From Rhodocyclaceae bacterium (lineage in GTDB: Bacteria; Pseudomonadota; Gammaproteobacteria; Burkholderiales; Rhodocyclaceae), in NCBI GenBank assembly GCA_030681195.1, contig JAUXXJ010000026.1, positions 62,001 to 126,000 on the forward strand: a stretch of 64,000 nt of DNA, given 5' to 3'. The notes beneath the pieces were generated by a model. That model was not told the origin of the DNA and made no database searches. It saw nothing but the letters and a program-made list of their open reading frames with translations. Shown here piece by piece: positions 1-7,161 of the stretch (positions are counted from its first letter, which is position 1; each line of letters begins with the position of its first letter). A program made the translations under genes and the position numbers.

Positions 1-872
1 TGGTAGCGGATGGCCGACAGAACCTCACGCTGGCCGTGGCTGGCGGTTGCGCCAAGAATTTTTAGCGCCTGGTCGCTGTGACAGGCCATCACCACCTGGT
101 CGAAGCGCTCGGCGCCAGCCGCATGCTGCAGCGTCAGCCCCAGCCCCTGCGTATCGCGCGTGATGCTGACCACCGGGCAGGCGAGCCGGATGTCATCGAG
201 CTGGGCGGCGATTTTCTTCACATATTCGCGCCCGCCGCCTTTCACCGTGCGCCACAGCGGGCGGTCGAAGATCTGCAGCAGGCCGTGGTTCTGGCAGAAG
301 CGCACGAAGGTGGCGAGCGGCATGTCGAGCATCTGGCCGGTCGGGCAGGACCAGATCGCGGCCGCCATCGGCAGCAGATACCAGTCAGAAAATTCATTCG
401 AGTAACGGCCGTCAAACAGAAAATCGCGCAGGCTGCGCTGGTCGCCGGGATGGGCGGTGATCCATGCGGCACTCTCGCGGTTAAAGCGCAGGATGTCGGA
501 GAGCATGCGCCAGAACGGCCGGCGCACGAGATTGCGCTTCTGGCCGAAGACGGTGGCCAGGTTGCTGCCGGCCCACTCGAGCTCAGGGTTCTCCAAGCTG
601 ACGGCAAAGGACATTTCCGTTTCGACACTGGGCACCCCCAGCAGGGAAAGCAGGGCGATCAGGTTCGGGTAGGTCTTCTCGTTGAAAACGAGGAAACCGG
701 TATCGACCGGATGCGTTTTGCCCTCAAGCGTGACATCGACGGTGTTGGTGTGACCGCCAAGATAGGCGCCGGCCTCGAAGAGGGTCACGTCATGCTTGCG
801 GTTGAGAAGCCAGGCAGCTGCCAAGCCTGAGATACCTGCGCCGACGACAGCGATGCGTTGTTTGTCTTGCAT
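1..872 (-). CDS. FAD/NAD-binding amine-oxidase-like protein (3' end outside window)
   Basis: The first 290 codons are visible; the gene runs off the left edge. The N-terminus carries a dinucleotide-binding motif (VVGAGISGLAAAW, residues about 9-21), an acidic residue closing the second beta strand (TLFEA) and a GG doublet (LGGHTNTV), as in flavin amine oxidases of the COG2907 predicted NAD/FAD-binding type. Substrate is unknown; in many proteobacteria such genes sit with light- or stress-induced genes for lipid or pigment modification. ATG at 872 is preceded by AAGGAG at good spacing. A strong promoter flanked by two operator copies lies directly upstream, so the gene probably has its own regulated promoter rather than being the tail of the upstream operon. 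Confidence 0.82.
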   Translation of the reverse strand, partial: MQDKQRIAVVGAGISGLAAAWLLNRKHDVTLFEAGAYLGGHTNTVDVTLEGKTHPVDTGFLVFNEKTYPNLIALLSLLGVPSVETEMSFAVSLENPELEWAGSNLATVFGQKRNLVRRPFWRMLSDILRFNRESAAWITAHPGDQRSLRDFLFDGRYSNEFSDWYLLPMAAAIWSCPTGQMLDMPLATFVRFCQNHGLLQIFDRPLWRTVKGGGREYVKKIAAQLDDIRLACPVVSITRDTQGLGLTLQHAAGAERFDQVVMACHSDQALKILGATASHGQREVLSAIRY

Positions 873-885
873 GGCGTTGACTCCT

Positions 886-960
886 TATGTCTAGGACAAA
901 GACGATGGAGTCAGAATAGAGCGTCTATTTTACTTTGTCAATCACTTGTCCTAGACAAAT
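886..960 (-). promoter_or_regulatory. Sigma-70 promoter flanked by two LitR/CarH-type operators
   Basis: On the minus strand a -35 TTGACA (936-941), a 17-bp spacer and a -10 TATTCT (913-918) precede the gene starting at 872. One operator copy (TTGTCCTAGACAA on the plus strand, 946-958) lies just upstream of the -35. A second (TGTCTAGGACA, 888-898) lies between the start of transcription and the ribosome-binding site. The same arrangement is found at 2979-3050. Binding by the MerR-type regulator at 3445-4416 is inferred from proximity. Confidence 0.75.
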
Positions 961-985
961 TGAAAATAATCATCAATGATCCCGT

Positions 986-1498
986 TCAGGCGGCTGGCGC
1001 GGACAGCCGCCATTCGATCACGTCCTGAAACTGCTGCACGATCACATAAGAAGTGACCTGAATGCGAATAAACGCGCAGTTGGGCGATTCGGCGAATGAC
1101 TGCAAGGCGGGATGCCGCGCCAGACAGAATGCCCGCGCTGCATCACCCCCCTCGCTGCTGATTTCTTCCGCTACGCCCAGAGACGTCACCGCGAGGGTTG
1201 CATTCAGGTCACTGCCCAGGTTTTCCCGGTTGTCGATCATGATCGCGACGCGCGGGTTGGACATCAGGTTTTCGTATTTCAGACGACCGCGTTCTGTCAT
1301 CAGGATGAAGGCGCGCAAATCATCGGTAATCGAATAGGCCATCAGGCTGGTGTAGGGCTGGCCGTGGTTGTCGGTGGCCAGAACCGCATATTTCTGTGTC
1401 TCAAGCAGGTGTCGCAGGCGTGCTTGGTCAGCCTCCGGCAGACTGCCCGGGATGGGCTCATTGTTTGCGTTTGTTGAAGCCCGATGTTCAGTCGACAT
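986..1498 (-). CDS. Pyridoxamine 5'-phosphate oxidase-fold (FMN-binding) protein
   Basis: About 170 residues with the split-barrel flavin-binding pattern of PNPOx-like and HugZ-like proteins: the stretch YAVLATDNHGQPYTSLMAYSI is followed by LMTERGRLKYENLMSNPRVAIMID. Such proteins bind FMN, F420 or heme; the neighbouring SOUL gene makes a heme-related role attractive, but that is inference. The gene overlaps the end of the SOUL gene, so the two are translationally coupled. ATG at 1498 gives an 11-nt overlap; an alternative ATG at 1513 is possible and neither has a good ribosome-binding site. Confidence 0.8.
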   Translation of the reverse strand: MSTEHRASTNANNEPIPGSLPEADQARLRHLLETQKYAVLATDNHGQPYTSLMAYSITDDLRAFILMTERGRLKYENLMSNPRVAIMIDNRENLGSDLNATLAVTSLGVAEEISSEGGDAARAFCLARHPALQSFAESPNCAFIRIQVTSYVIVQQFQDVIEWRLSAPAA

Positions 1499-2105
1499 GG
1501 AGCCAGATTTCATTGCGGCGCATGAACCAGGGCACGAAGGGGGCGTTGTAGCGCGAGTAGATTGGCTCGCCTCGGGTGGAAACGCCTTCTGCCTTCACCG
1601 CCTGCTGGAGTTGGGCCAAATGGTCTGCGTAGTTCGCCTCGGACCAGCGGCCGGAATAGCGGATAACGGCGAACCGCCCACCCGGTATTTCCTTGAGCTT
1701 GACGCTTGAATCCAGCGGCTCGGGAAGGGTGTCGAGGGTAAATTCCCTGGGCATCGTGAACTGAATGATGAAGCCGGTATCGCTGGCAGCCTGCGTCACC
1801 GGCGCGGTCATAGCGATCTTTCGTGGCTCGGGCGTTTGCGTCACCGGTGCTGTCATCGCGATCTTGCGATCGCCCTTGTTCTTGCCGAAGATGTAGGCCG
1901 CCAGGATCTTGAACCCTTGGTTGCCTGCTTCGCTCGCTGGCCCAGGTACATTCACCTCGGCCACGAGATAGGGGGCGTACTGCCTGACCTCAAAGGCTTG
2001 GTACTGACGAACAACGGTGTACGCTGGCTCTTCGATGGCGTGTGCGTTCGTGCCTGTCGAACCAAGGCCCAAGACTGCTAACAGGTTGAAGAGGAAGTTT
2101 TTCAT
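1488..2105 (-). CDS. SOUL-family heme-binding protein, exported
   Basis: A 205-aa protein with an N-terminal signal peptide (hydrophobic core about residues 4-16, cleavage probably near AHA-IEE). The SOUL/HBP2 fold is indicated by YEVRQY-like FEVRQYAPYLVAEV, KIAMTAPV and a C-terminal YNAPFVPWFMRRNEIW. SOUL proteins bind heme or tetrapyrroles. The family signature KIAMTAPVTQ occurs twice, about 17 residues apart, from a short tandem duplication in the DNA around 1790-1876. It is first of a coupled pair with the PNPOx-like gene and lies 83 bp after the DUF2189-type gene, all in the module of the B12-domain regulator. Confidence 0.88.
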   Translation of the reverse strand: MKNFLFNLLAVLGLGSTGTNAHAIEEPAYTVVRQYQAFEVRQYAPYLVAEVNVPGPASEAGNQGFKILAAYIFGKNKGDRKIAMTAPVTQTPEPRKIAMTAPVTQAASDTGFIIQFTMPREFTLDTLPEPLDSSVKLKEIPGGRFAVIRYSGRWSEANYADHLAQLQQAVKAEGVSTRGEPIYSRYNAPFVPWFMRRNEIWLHVD

Positions 2106-2132
2106 GATGGATGATAAGGCGTATGTCCGGGT

Positions 2133-2157
2133 GCCGTCCCGCCAGCGCCGACTTTTT
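2133..2157 (+). repeat. 24-bp dispersed repeat, copy 1 (perfect consensus)
   Basis: Perfect match to the window-wide consensus (begins GCCGTCCCGCC, ends GCGCCGACTTTT). It lies between the DUF2189-type and SOUL genes. GCGCCGA (2145-2151) pairs with TCGGCGC (2160-2166), giving a 7-bp stem with an 8-nt loop just after the stop codon of the upstream gene. Confidence 0.9.
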
Positions 2158-2188
2158 CATCGGCGCAGCGGGTAGTAGTGAAGTTATC

Positions 2189-2947
2189 TTATTGATCGAC
2201 CAGCGACCGATAGGCGTGCCAACTGGCATGCCCCAGCAGTGGGCCGACCACGATGATGCCGATGAATCCCATCAGCAGGGCGGCAGCGGTTGCCCAGGCG
2301 ATGATCGCGGCCCACACCGCCATCGGGCCGGGGTTCGTGGCGACCACCTGCAAACTGGTCAGGACGGCGCTGATGGCGTTGGTGTTGCGGTCAAGCATCA
2401 TCTGTACGGTGGTTGCACTGATCAGAAAGACCAGCGTGGCGAAGAAAAAACCGATACCCAGCCAGATGCCGAGAAAGGAGACGTTATCCGGGGCAACAAT
2501 CAGTCGCACCATATCGGCCAGCGTAGGGGAGCTGCCAGAAAAGAACAAGGTGAAGGAGAGCTCAGAGGCGCGCGTCCAGACGAGGAAAACGACCATCAGC
2601 ACCATTGAGAACAGTGCCAGGTGGTGGAAGTTATTGCGCCAGGCCGTCAAGCTCGGGACAAGGCGCAGAGGCAGGCCTGCTTCGCGGCGCCGACTTAATT
2701 CGTAGAGGCCGATAGCGAGTGCCGGGCCCAGCAGCATGAAACCTGCGCTTGCGGCTGCGAAAAGCTGCGGTTGATAGCGCAGCGCGTAGGCAAGCCCATA
2801 GCCGATCACGGCAAAGCACAAACCATAGAACAGGCTCGGCAACGGTGCGGCGCGCAGATCAGCGAGGCCAGCGTGCAACCAGGCGAAAGGGGTATGGAGT
2901 TCGATTGTGCGGATCTCAAGTAATGGGCGCTGCAGGGTGGTATCCAT
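2189..2947 (-). CDS. DUF2189-type integral membrane protein
   Basis: 252 aa with about six hydrophobic segments (for example LPSLFYGLCFAVIGYGLAYAL, AASAGFMLLGPALAIGLYEL, LALFSMVLMVVFLVW, GIGFFFATLVFLIS, AAIIAWATAAALLMGFIGIIVV). The early motif PLPSLFYGLCFA and the closing GPLLGHASWHAYRSLV are typical of this uncharacterised inner-membrane family. ATG at 2947 is chosen because GGAGG lies 9-13 nt upstream; a farther upstream ATG at 3034 would place an operator and a promoter inside the coding region. It heads the run toward the SOUL and PNPOx genes and has its own operator-flanked promoter. Confidence 0.82.
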   Translation of the reverse strand: MDTTLQRPLLEIRTIELHTPFAWLHAGLADLRAAPLPSLFYGLCFAVIGYGLAYALRYQPQLFAAASAGFMLLGPALAIGLYELSRRREAGLPLRLVPSLTAWRNNFHHLALFSMVLMVVFLVWTRASELSFTLFFSGSSPTLADMVRLIVAPDNVSFLGIWLGIGFFFATLVFLISATTVQMMLDRNTNAISAVLTSLQVVATNPGPMAVWAAIIAWATAAALLMGFIGIIVVGPLLGHASWHAYRSLVDQ

Positions 2948-2978
2948 TTTTAAAGCCTCCTGATTTAGTCTGAACGAA

Positions 2979-3050
2979 TTGTCCAGGACGAAATTGCATA
3001 GACAAAAGATAGAGAAGAAGTTTTTGAATGTCAAGCGTTGTCTAAGACAT
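2979..3050 (-). promoter_or_regulatory. Sigma-70 promoter flanked by two LitR/CarH-type operators
   Basis: Minus-strand -35 TTGACA (3029-3034), 17-bp spacer and -10 TATCTT (3006-3011) for the gene starting at 2947. Operator copies flank it: TTGTCTAAGACAT at 3038-3050, just upstream of the -35, and TTGTCCAGGACGAA at 2979-2992, downstream of the start of transcription. A further half-site (TAGACAA) is at 2999-3005. The layout matches the promoter at 886-960. Confidence 0.75.
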
Positions 3051-3124
3051 CAATCTACGCTTGTCATCTGCAAATAGTTAAATCCCCATTAATTGCAGCT
3101 TCTTTCTGTATAAGAAAATTATTC

Positions 3125-3152
3125 TTGATTGTTTGTCTAGGACATATATTAT
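3125..3152 (+). promoter_or_regulatory. Promoter with operator in the spacer, for the 45-aa peptide gene
   Basis: Plus-strand -35 TTGATT (3125-3130), 16-bp spacer, -10 TATTAT (3147-3152). The operator TTGTCTAGGACAT (3133-3145) fills the spacer, so a bound regulator would block or reshape the promoter. Confidence 0.7.
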
Positions 3153-3211
3153 TCAAGCCGTAGTCAAGCAGAAGTACTCGTTAGATAAACCCCAACCCCA
3201 AGGAGATCATC

Positions 3212-3349
3212 ATGTTTGTACCCTACTCACCTGACTTCATGAAAATGGCTGAAGAGATGAATGTCGAAATTCTCGAATCCAACGTCACTGGCAGCCGCTT
3301 GCACCAGATCATCAACAATCCCGTGACAGAAGGCATCGATGAAGGCTGA
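3212..3349 (+). CDS. 45-aa peptide of unknown function, regulated with the module
   Basis: A short gene beginning MFVPYSPDFMKMAEEMNVE and ending NNPVTEGIDEG. AGGAG (3201-3205) sits 6 nt before the ATG. It has its own promoter with an operator in the spacer, and an intrinsic terminator 31 nt after the stop, so it forms a self-contained monocistronic unit. It is soluble, mildly acidic and lacks a signal peptide, membrane segment or cysteines. I do not recognise a family. The complete set of expression signals argues that it is real despite its length; a role as partner or modulator of the adjacent regulator would be a guess. Confidence 0.7.
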   Translation: MFVPYSPDFMKMAEEMNVEILESNVTGSRLHQIINNPVTEGIDEG

Positions 3350-3380
3350 TTTGCTCATGCTGAAAGGCCAAACGAAAAAC

Positions 3381-3403
3381 GGGCACCTCGGTGCCCTTTT
3401 TTT
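3381..3403 (+). terminator. Intrinsic terminator after the 45-aa peptide gene
   Basis: GGGCAC and GTGCCC form a 6-bp stem with a CTCG tetraloop (3381-3396), followed by seven T (3397-3403). Confidence 0.9.
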
Positions 3404-3420
3404 CGCATAGTATTAGGGTT

Positions 3421-3442
3421 TGTCTAACGAGTGTCCTGAACA
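3421..3442 (+). promoter_or_regulatory. Two adjacent operator copies at the regulator's own start
   Basis: TGTCTAACGAG (3421-3431, half-conserved) and TGTCCTGAACA (3432-3442) abut each other directly before the ATG at 3445. A possible -10 TATTAG is at 3411-3416. The position implies autoregulation. Confidence 0.6.
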
Positions 3443-3444
3443 AA

Positions 3445-4416
3445 ATGACTTTGATGGAAGGTGAAGCCGGCGGCAATTCAGGCAATTTTGGCCAAATGGT
3501 TAGCATTGCTGTTGCGGAACGCGAAACCGGTGTCGGTAAAGATACCTTGCGCGTGTGGGAGCGTCGTTATGGATTTCCCCAGCCGGTGCGCGATGCGCGC
3601 GGCGACCGCCTTTATCCGCGTGAACAGATTGCCCGTCTGCGCCTGATGAAGCGGCTGATGGATAGCGGCCACCGTCCAGGCAAGATTGCCGCTGCGACCG
3701 AGGCCGAATTGCTGGCGCTGAGTAGCGGAAATGCCGAGGTTGCTGTCGCACCCGCCAAGGACCAGGGCCCCGAGCGCTTGCCGGAAAGTCTTGAGATCGA
3801 CGCGCTGCGGCGTCACGATGCGGCTGCTTTTCGCAGCTTGCTCTCGCAACAACTGGCGCGCATCGGTCTTGAACAGATCGTCACCGAAAGCCTGCCCCGC
3901 CTCAATGCCCTGATCGGCAATGAATGGGCGGGCGGCAGGCTGCAGATCTTCGAAGAGCATCTCTACACCGAGCAGGTCAAGGCCTTGTTGCGCCAGTCGA
4001 TCAACAACCTGCCGACCGGAACCCTCCGTCCTCGCGTGTTGCTGACCACGGTGCCGGGCGAGCAGCATGTGCTCGGTGTGCTGATGGTGGAGGCGTTGCT
4101 TACCCTGCGCGGTCACAGTGCCATTTCGCTTGGCGCCCAGACGCCCCTGCATGACATTGCCGCTGCCGCAATTGCGCATGACGTGCAGGTCGTTGCGCTG
4201 TCGTTTTCGCAGGCTTTTCCGGCGCGCCAACTGATGCCGGTCGTCAGCGAACTGCGCGCTTTGCTCCCCGCGCAGGTAAGTCTTTGGATTGGGGGCATGG
4301 GCGTCAGCCGCTATGCCGGCAACTTGCCAGGCGTCGAGCGGCTTGTCAGTTTGGCTGACATTGGCCAGCTGCTTGAGGCGGCGCCGACGTTGGACGGGAA
4401 AACGGAGGCCGGCTGA
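3445..4416 (+). CDS. litR: MerR-family regulator with B12-binding domain (LitR/CarH-like)
   Basis: 323 aa. An N-terminal MerR-type helix-turn-helix (about residues 17-75, TLRVWERRYGFPQPVRD) is followed by a cobalamin-binding helical cap and Rossmann domain (about 115-320). The W-x9-EH signature of the CarH cap is present (W161, E171, H172), as is an ExHxxG cobalt-ligand motif (H208). Such proteins use adenosylcobalamin as a light sensor and repress in the dark. The residue after W161 is Ala, where Thermus CarH has the His that forms the bis-His light state. ATG at 3445 is chosen; a GTG at 3391 lies inside the terminator and is rejected. ATG codons at 3454 and 3496 remain possible. Confidence 0.85.
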   Translation: MTLMEGEAGGNSGNFGQMVSIAVAERETGVGKDTLRVWERRYGFPQPVRDARGDRLYPREQIARLRLMKRLMDSGHRPGKIAAATEAELLALSSGNAEVAVAPAKDQGPERLPESLEIDALRRHDAAAFRSLLSQQLARIGLEQIVTESLPRLNALIGNEWAGGRLQIFEEHLYTEQVKALLRQSINNLPTGTLRPRVLLTTVPGEQHVLGVLMVEALLTLRGHSAISLGAQTPLHDIAAAAIAHDVQVVALSFSQAFPARQLMPVVSELRALLPAQVSLWIGGMGVSRYAGNLPGVERLVSLADIGQLLEAAPTLDGKTEAG

Positions 4417-4435
4417 GCAAGTCTCCTGTGTTGGT

Positions 4436-4459
4436 GCCGTCCCGCCAGCGCCGACTTTT
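4436..4459 (+). repeat. 24-bp dispersed repeat, copy 2 (perfect consensus)
   Basis: Perfect copy in the convergent gap between the MerR-type gene and aceB. CGCCAGCGC (4443-4451) pairs exactly with GCGCTGGCG (4464-4472), a 9-bp stem with a 12-nt loop holding the T tract. It could act as a terminator for either gene. Confidence 0.9.
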
Positions 4460-4483
4460 ATCAGCGCTGGCGTCTGACGTGAA

Positions 4484-6082
4484 TTACGCCATCGCTTCGT
4501 AAAGCGGCAAGGTGAGGAACTCGGGGTAGTCCTCGGCCAGCGCCATCTTCTCGAAGATGCCGGCGGCCTGGTCGTAGGTCTCGGTCTTCTCGCCGTTGGC
4601 GGTAACGACGGCCTTTACCTTGGCAAGTTCTTCGGGGATCATGGCACGGACCATCTCGGCGGTGACCTTGCGGCCATCATCGAGCTTGCCCTTGGGCGAA
4701 ACGACCCACTGCCAGATTTGCGAGCGGCTGATTTCTGCCGTGGCGGCGTCTTCCATCAGGTTGTGGATCGGCACGCAGCCGTTGCCGGCGAGCCAGCTAC
4801 CCAGATAGTGGATGCCGACGTTGATGTTGTTGCGCACGCCGGCTTCGGTGATGGGCTGCTCGGGCTGGAAGTTGAGCCAGTCCTTGGGGCCGAAGCTATC
4901 GCTTCTTTGTTTATTCCATTGGTTGGGCTTGTCGCCGAGCACCTTGACGAACTCTTCCATGGCGATGCCGACGAGGCCGGGGTGGGCAACCCAACCGCCG
5001 TCGTAGCCGTCGTTGGCGTCGCGCGTCTTGTCGTGGCGAATGCCGGCCAGCGCTTTTTCATTGGCGGCGGGGTCGCTCTTGATCGGGATCAGCGCGCTCA
5101 TGCCGCCCATCGCGGGCGCGCCGCGCTTGTGGCAGGCCTGCACCAGCGCCAGCGCGTAGCTGCGCATGAAGGGCACTTCCATGGTGATCGCGCCGCGCTG
5201 GGCGAGGCAGAACTCCTTGTTCTTCTTGAACTTCTTGATGCAGCTGAAGATGTAGTCCCAGCGGCCGGCGTTGAGGCCCGCGCTGTGCTCGCGCAGTTCG
5301 TAGAGGATTTCTTCCATCTCGAAGGTGGCGAGGATCGTCTCGACCAGCACGGTGGCCTTGATGGTGCCGCGTGGCATGCCGATGTGGTCCTGCGCCATGC
5401 AAAAGATCTCGTTCCACAAGCGCGCTTCGAGGTGCGATTCCATCTTCGGCAGGTAGAAGAACGGGCCGGCGCCACGCGCGACCTGTTCCTTGGCGTTGTG
5501 GAAGAACACCAGCGCGAAGTCGAAGATGCCGCCGGAGACGCGCTGGCCGTCGACCAGCACGTGCTTCTCGTCGAGGTGCCAGCCGCGCGGACGAATCTGC
5601 AGGGTGGCGACCTTGTCGTTGAGTTTGTAGACCTTGCCGGCTTCGTTGGTGAAGCTGAGCTGGTGGCGGATGGCGTCGTAAAGGTTGACCTGGCCCTGGA
5701 TCTGGTTGAACCAGTTCGGGCTGTTGGAATCCTCGAAGTCGGTCATGTAGGAATCGGCGCCCGAGTTGAAGGCGTTGATGATCATCTTGGCCTCAACCGG
5801 GCCGGTGATTTCGACGCGGCGGCATTCGAGTGCCTTGGGCAGCGGTGCAACCTTCCAGTCGCCTGCGCGGATGTGGGCAGTTTCGGGCAGGAAGTCGGGC
5901 ATCTCGCCGGCGTCGATGCGCGCCTGGCGTTCAACTCTGGCGGCAAGCAACTGCTGGCGGCGCGGCTCAAAGGCGCGGTGCAGCTTGGCGACGAGTTCGA
6001 GGGCGTCTTTGGTGAGGATTTCGTCGAAACGGGGATGGATCGGGGCATTGATCTGCACGCCGGTCGGCAGGTTCAGGCTCAT
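4484..6082 (-). CDS. aceB: Malate synthase A
   Basis: 532 aa, the usual length of the A isoform. It condenses glyoxylate with acetyl-CoA to malate, the second glyoxylate-shunt step. Family motifs are visible: DFEDSNSPNW, RPRGWHLDEKHV, LPKMESHLEARLWNE, GTIKATVLVETILATFEMEEILYELREHSAGLNAGRWDY and DGGWVAHPGL. ATG at 6082 has GGAG 8 nt upstream; a GTG at 6094 is less likely. The gene is divergent from a LysR regulator, 101 bp apart. Its leader contains a 13/16 match to the palindrome in front of aceA, suggesting shared control although the genes are 10 kb apart. Confidence 0.97.
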   Translation of the reverse strand: MSLNLPTGVQINAPIHPRFDEILTKDALELVAKLHRAFEPRRQQLLAARVERQARIDAGEMPDFLPETAHIRAGDWKVAPLPKALECRRVEITGPVEAKMIINAFNSGADSYMTDFEDSNSPNWFNQIQGQVNLYDAIRHQLSFTNEAGKVYKLNDKVATLQIRPRGWHLDEKHVLVDGQRVSGGIFDFALVFFHNAKEQVARGAGPFFYLPKMESHLEARLWNEIFCMAQDHIGMPRGTIKATVLVETILATFEMEEILYELREHSAGLNAGRWDYIFSCIKKFKKNKEFCLAQRGAITMEVPFMRSYALALVQACHKRGAPAMGGMSALIPIKSDPAANEKALAGIRHDKTRDANDGYDGGWVAHPGLVGIAMEEFVKVLGDKPNQWNKQRSDSFGPKDWLNFQPEQPITEAGVRNNINVGIHYLGSWLAGNGCVPIHNLMEDAATAEISRSQIWQWVVSPKGKLDDGRKVTAEMVRAMIPEELAKVKAVVTANGEKTETYDQAAGIFEKMALAEDYPEFLTLPLYEAMA

Positions 6083-6096
6083 GGTGTTCTCCACTG

Positions 6097-6112
6097 TGTC
6101 TTATAGATGACT
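6097..6112. promoter_or_regulatory. Candidate operator shared with aceA
   Basis: TGTCTTATAGATGACT matches 13 of 16 bases of the perfect palindrome TGTCTTATATAAGACA at 17020-17035. It lies 15 nt before the aceB ATG, in the aceB-lysR intergenic gap. The binding protein is unknown; the adjacent LysR protein is one candidate. Confidence 0.5.
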
Positions 6113-6183
6113 GAAGTGTATTCGACACATGCTTGCAAGATAAGCCACAATATCGTCCATTCATTCCATACGAAAAGTAAGCA

Positions 6184-7083
6184 ATGTCCAAACTGAAAGA
6201 ACTGGAAGCCTTCGTTCAGGTCGCCAATAAGGGTAGCTTGACCGCTGCGGCAGCCGGTGAAGGAGTGACGCCGGCGATTATCGGCCGCCGGCTCGACGCG
6301 CTGGAGGATCGCCTTGGTGTGCGCCTCATGGTGCGCACCACGCGCAAGCTGACGCTGACGCAGGAAGGCGCGGCTTTTCTCGAAGACTGCCAGCGCATCC
6401 TCACCGATCTCGCCAATGCCGAAGCGCAACTCACGCTCGGCAGTGCGCGGGCGAGCGGCCATCTGAAGGTGTCTGCGCCGGCCGGGTTTGGCCGCAAGCA
6501 TGTGGCACCGCTGCTGATGGCATTCCTGCACGGTCACCCGGAGGTGAGTGCCAGCCTCGACCTGGCCGACCGTACCGTCGATCTCGTCAGCGAGGGCATC
6601 GACTGCGCGGTGCGGTTGGGCGGACTGGTCGATTCCAGTCTGGTCGCGGTGCGGTTGGGCGAGATGCGGCGCGTGGTGGTGGGCAGCCCGGCCTATTTCC
6701 ATCAGCGCGGCATACCGCGTACGCTCGACGATCTGGCCGACCATGTTTGCCTCGCACTGCCGACCCAGTCGGGTTGGGATTTTCAGCAGGGCGGCAAGCC
6801 GATTCTGTTCAAACCGCCAGGCCGCTTTGCCTGCAATGATGGTGCCGTGCTGCATGAGTGGGCGCTCGCCGGCATGGGGCTGGCGTGGCGCTCCATATGG
6901 GAGGTGGGCGAGGACTTGCGCTGGGGGCGGCTGGTCTCGGTGCTCGACGATTTTGCGACACCGCCGGTGGGCATCCACGCCGTATTTCCGCAGCGCCGTC
7001 ATTTGCCGCTGCGCGTGCGGCTGTTCATCGACCTGCTCAAGGACAACTATGGGCGGTCGGATTACTGGGATAAAAGCGAATAA
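6184..7083 (+). CDS. LysR-family transcriptional regulator
   Basis: 299 aa. The N-terminal winged helix-turn-helix covers residues 1-60 ([18 protein letters not shown], then [23 protein letters not shown]), with a LysR substrate-binding domain from about 90. It resembles the CrgA/YafC-type subgroup ([37 protein letters not shown]). The effector is unknown. Divergent orientation from aceB makes control of aceB possible. A C-terminal SDYWDKSE tail is unremarkable. Confidence 0.92.
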   Translation: MSKLKELEAFVQVANKGSLTAAAAGEGVTPAIIGRRLDALEDRLGVRLMVRTTRKLTLTQEGAAFLEDCQRILTDLANAEAQLTLGSARASGHLKVSAPAGFGRKHVAPLLMAFLHGHPEVSASLDLADRTVDLVSEGIDCAVRLGGLVDSSLVAVRLGEMRRVVVGSPAYFHQRGIPRTLDDLADHVCLALPTQSGWDFQQGGKPILFKPPGRFACNDGAVLHEWALAGMGLAWRSIWEVGEDLRWGRLVSVLDDFATPPVGIHAVFPQRRHLPLRVRLFIDLLKDNYGRSDYWDKSE

Positions 7084-7094
7084 AGGCCGAATGG

Positions 7095-7145
7095 AAAATG
7101 TCGGCGTGACCCAAGGGAATCCCTTTTCGGGACTGGCGGGACGGC
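7095..7145 (-). repeat. Possible split copy of the 24-bp repeat
   Basis: The left part of the reverse-oriented repeat (AAAATGTCGGCG, 7095-7106) and the right part (CTGGCGGGACGGC, 7133-7145) are separated by 26 bp that contain AAGGG-AAT-CCCTT, a small hairpin. It lies in the convergent gap after the LysR gene. It may be an interrupted copy or a coincidence. Confidence 0.4.
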
Positions 7146-7161
7146 GTGTGGTTGGCGGGGG

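Noticed and set aside
3391..3444. GTG start giving the MerR-type regulator 18 more residues
   Set aside because: It lies inside an intrinsic terminator hairpin and would make both operator copies coding.
4718..6106. Long open frame antisense to aceB (similar ones lie antisense to aceA, clpA, the kinases and icd)
   Set aside because: GC-rich codon bias on the true strand opens long antisense frames; none has a family motif or a fitting ribosome-binding site.
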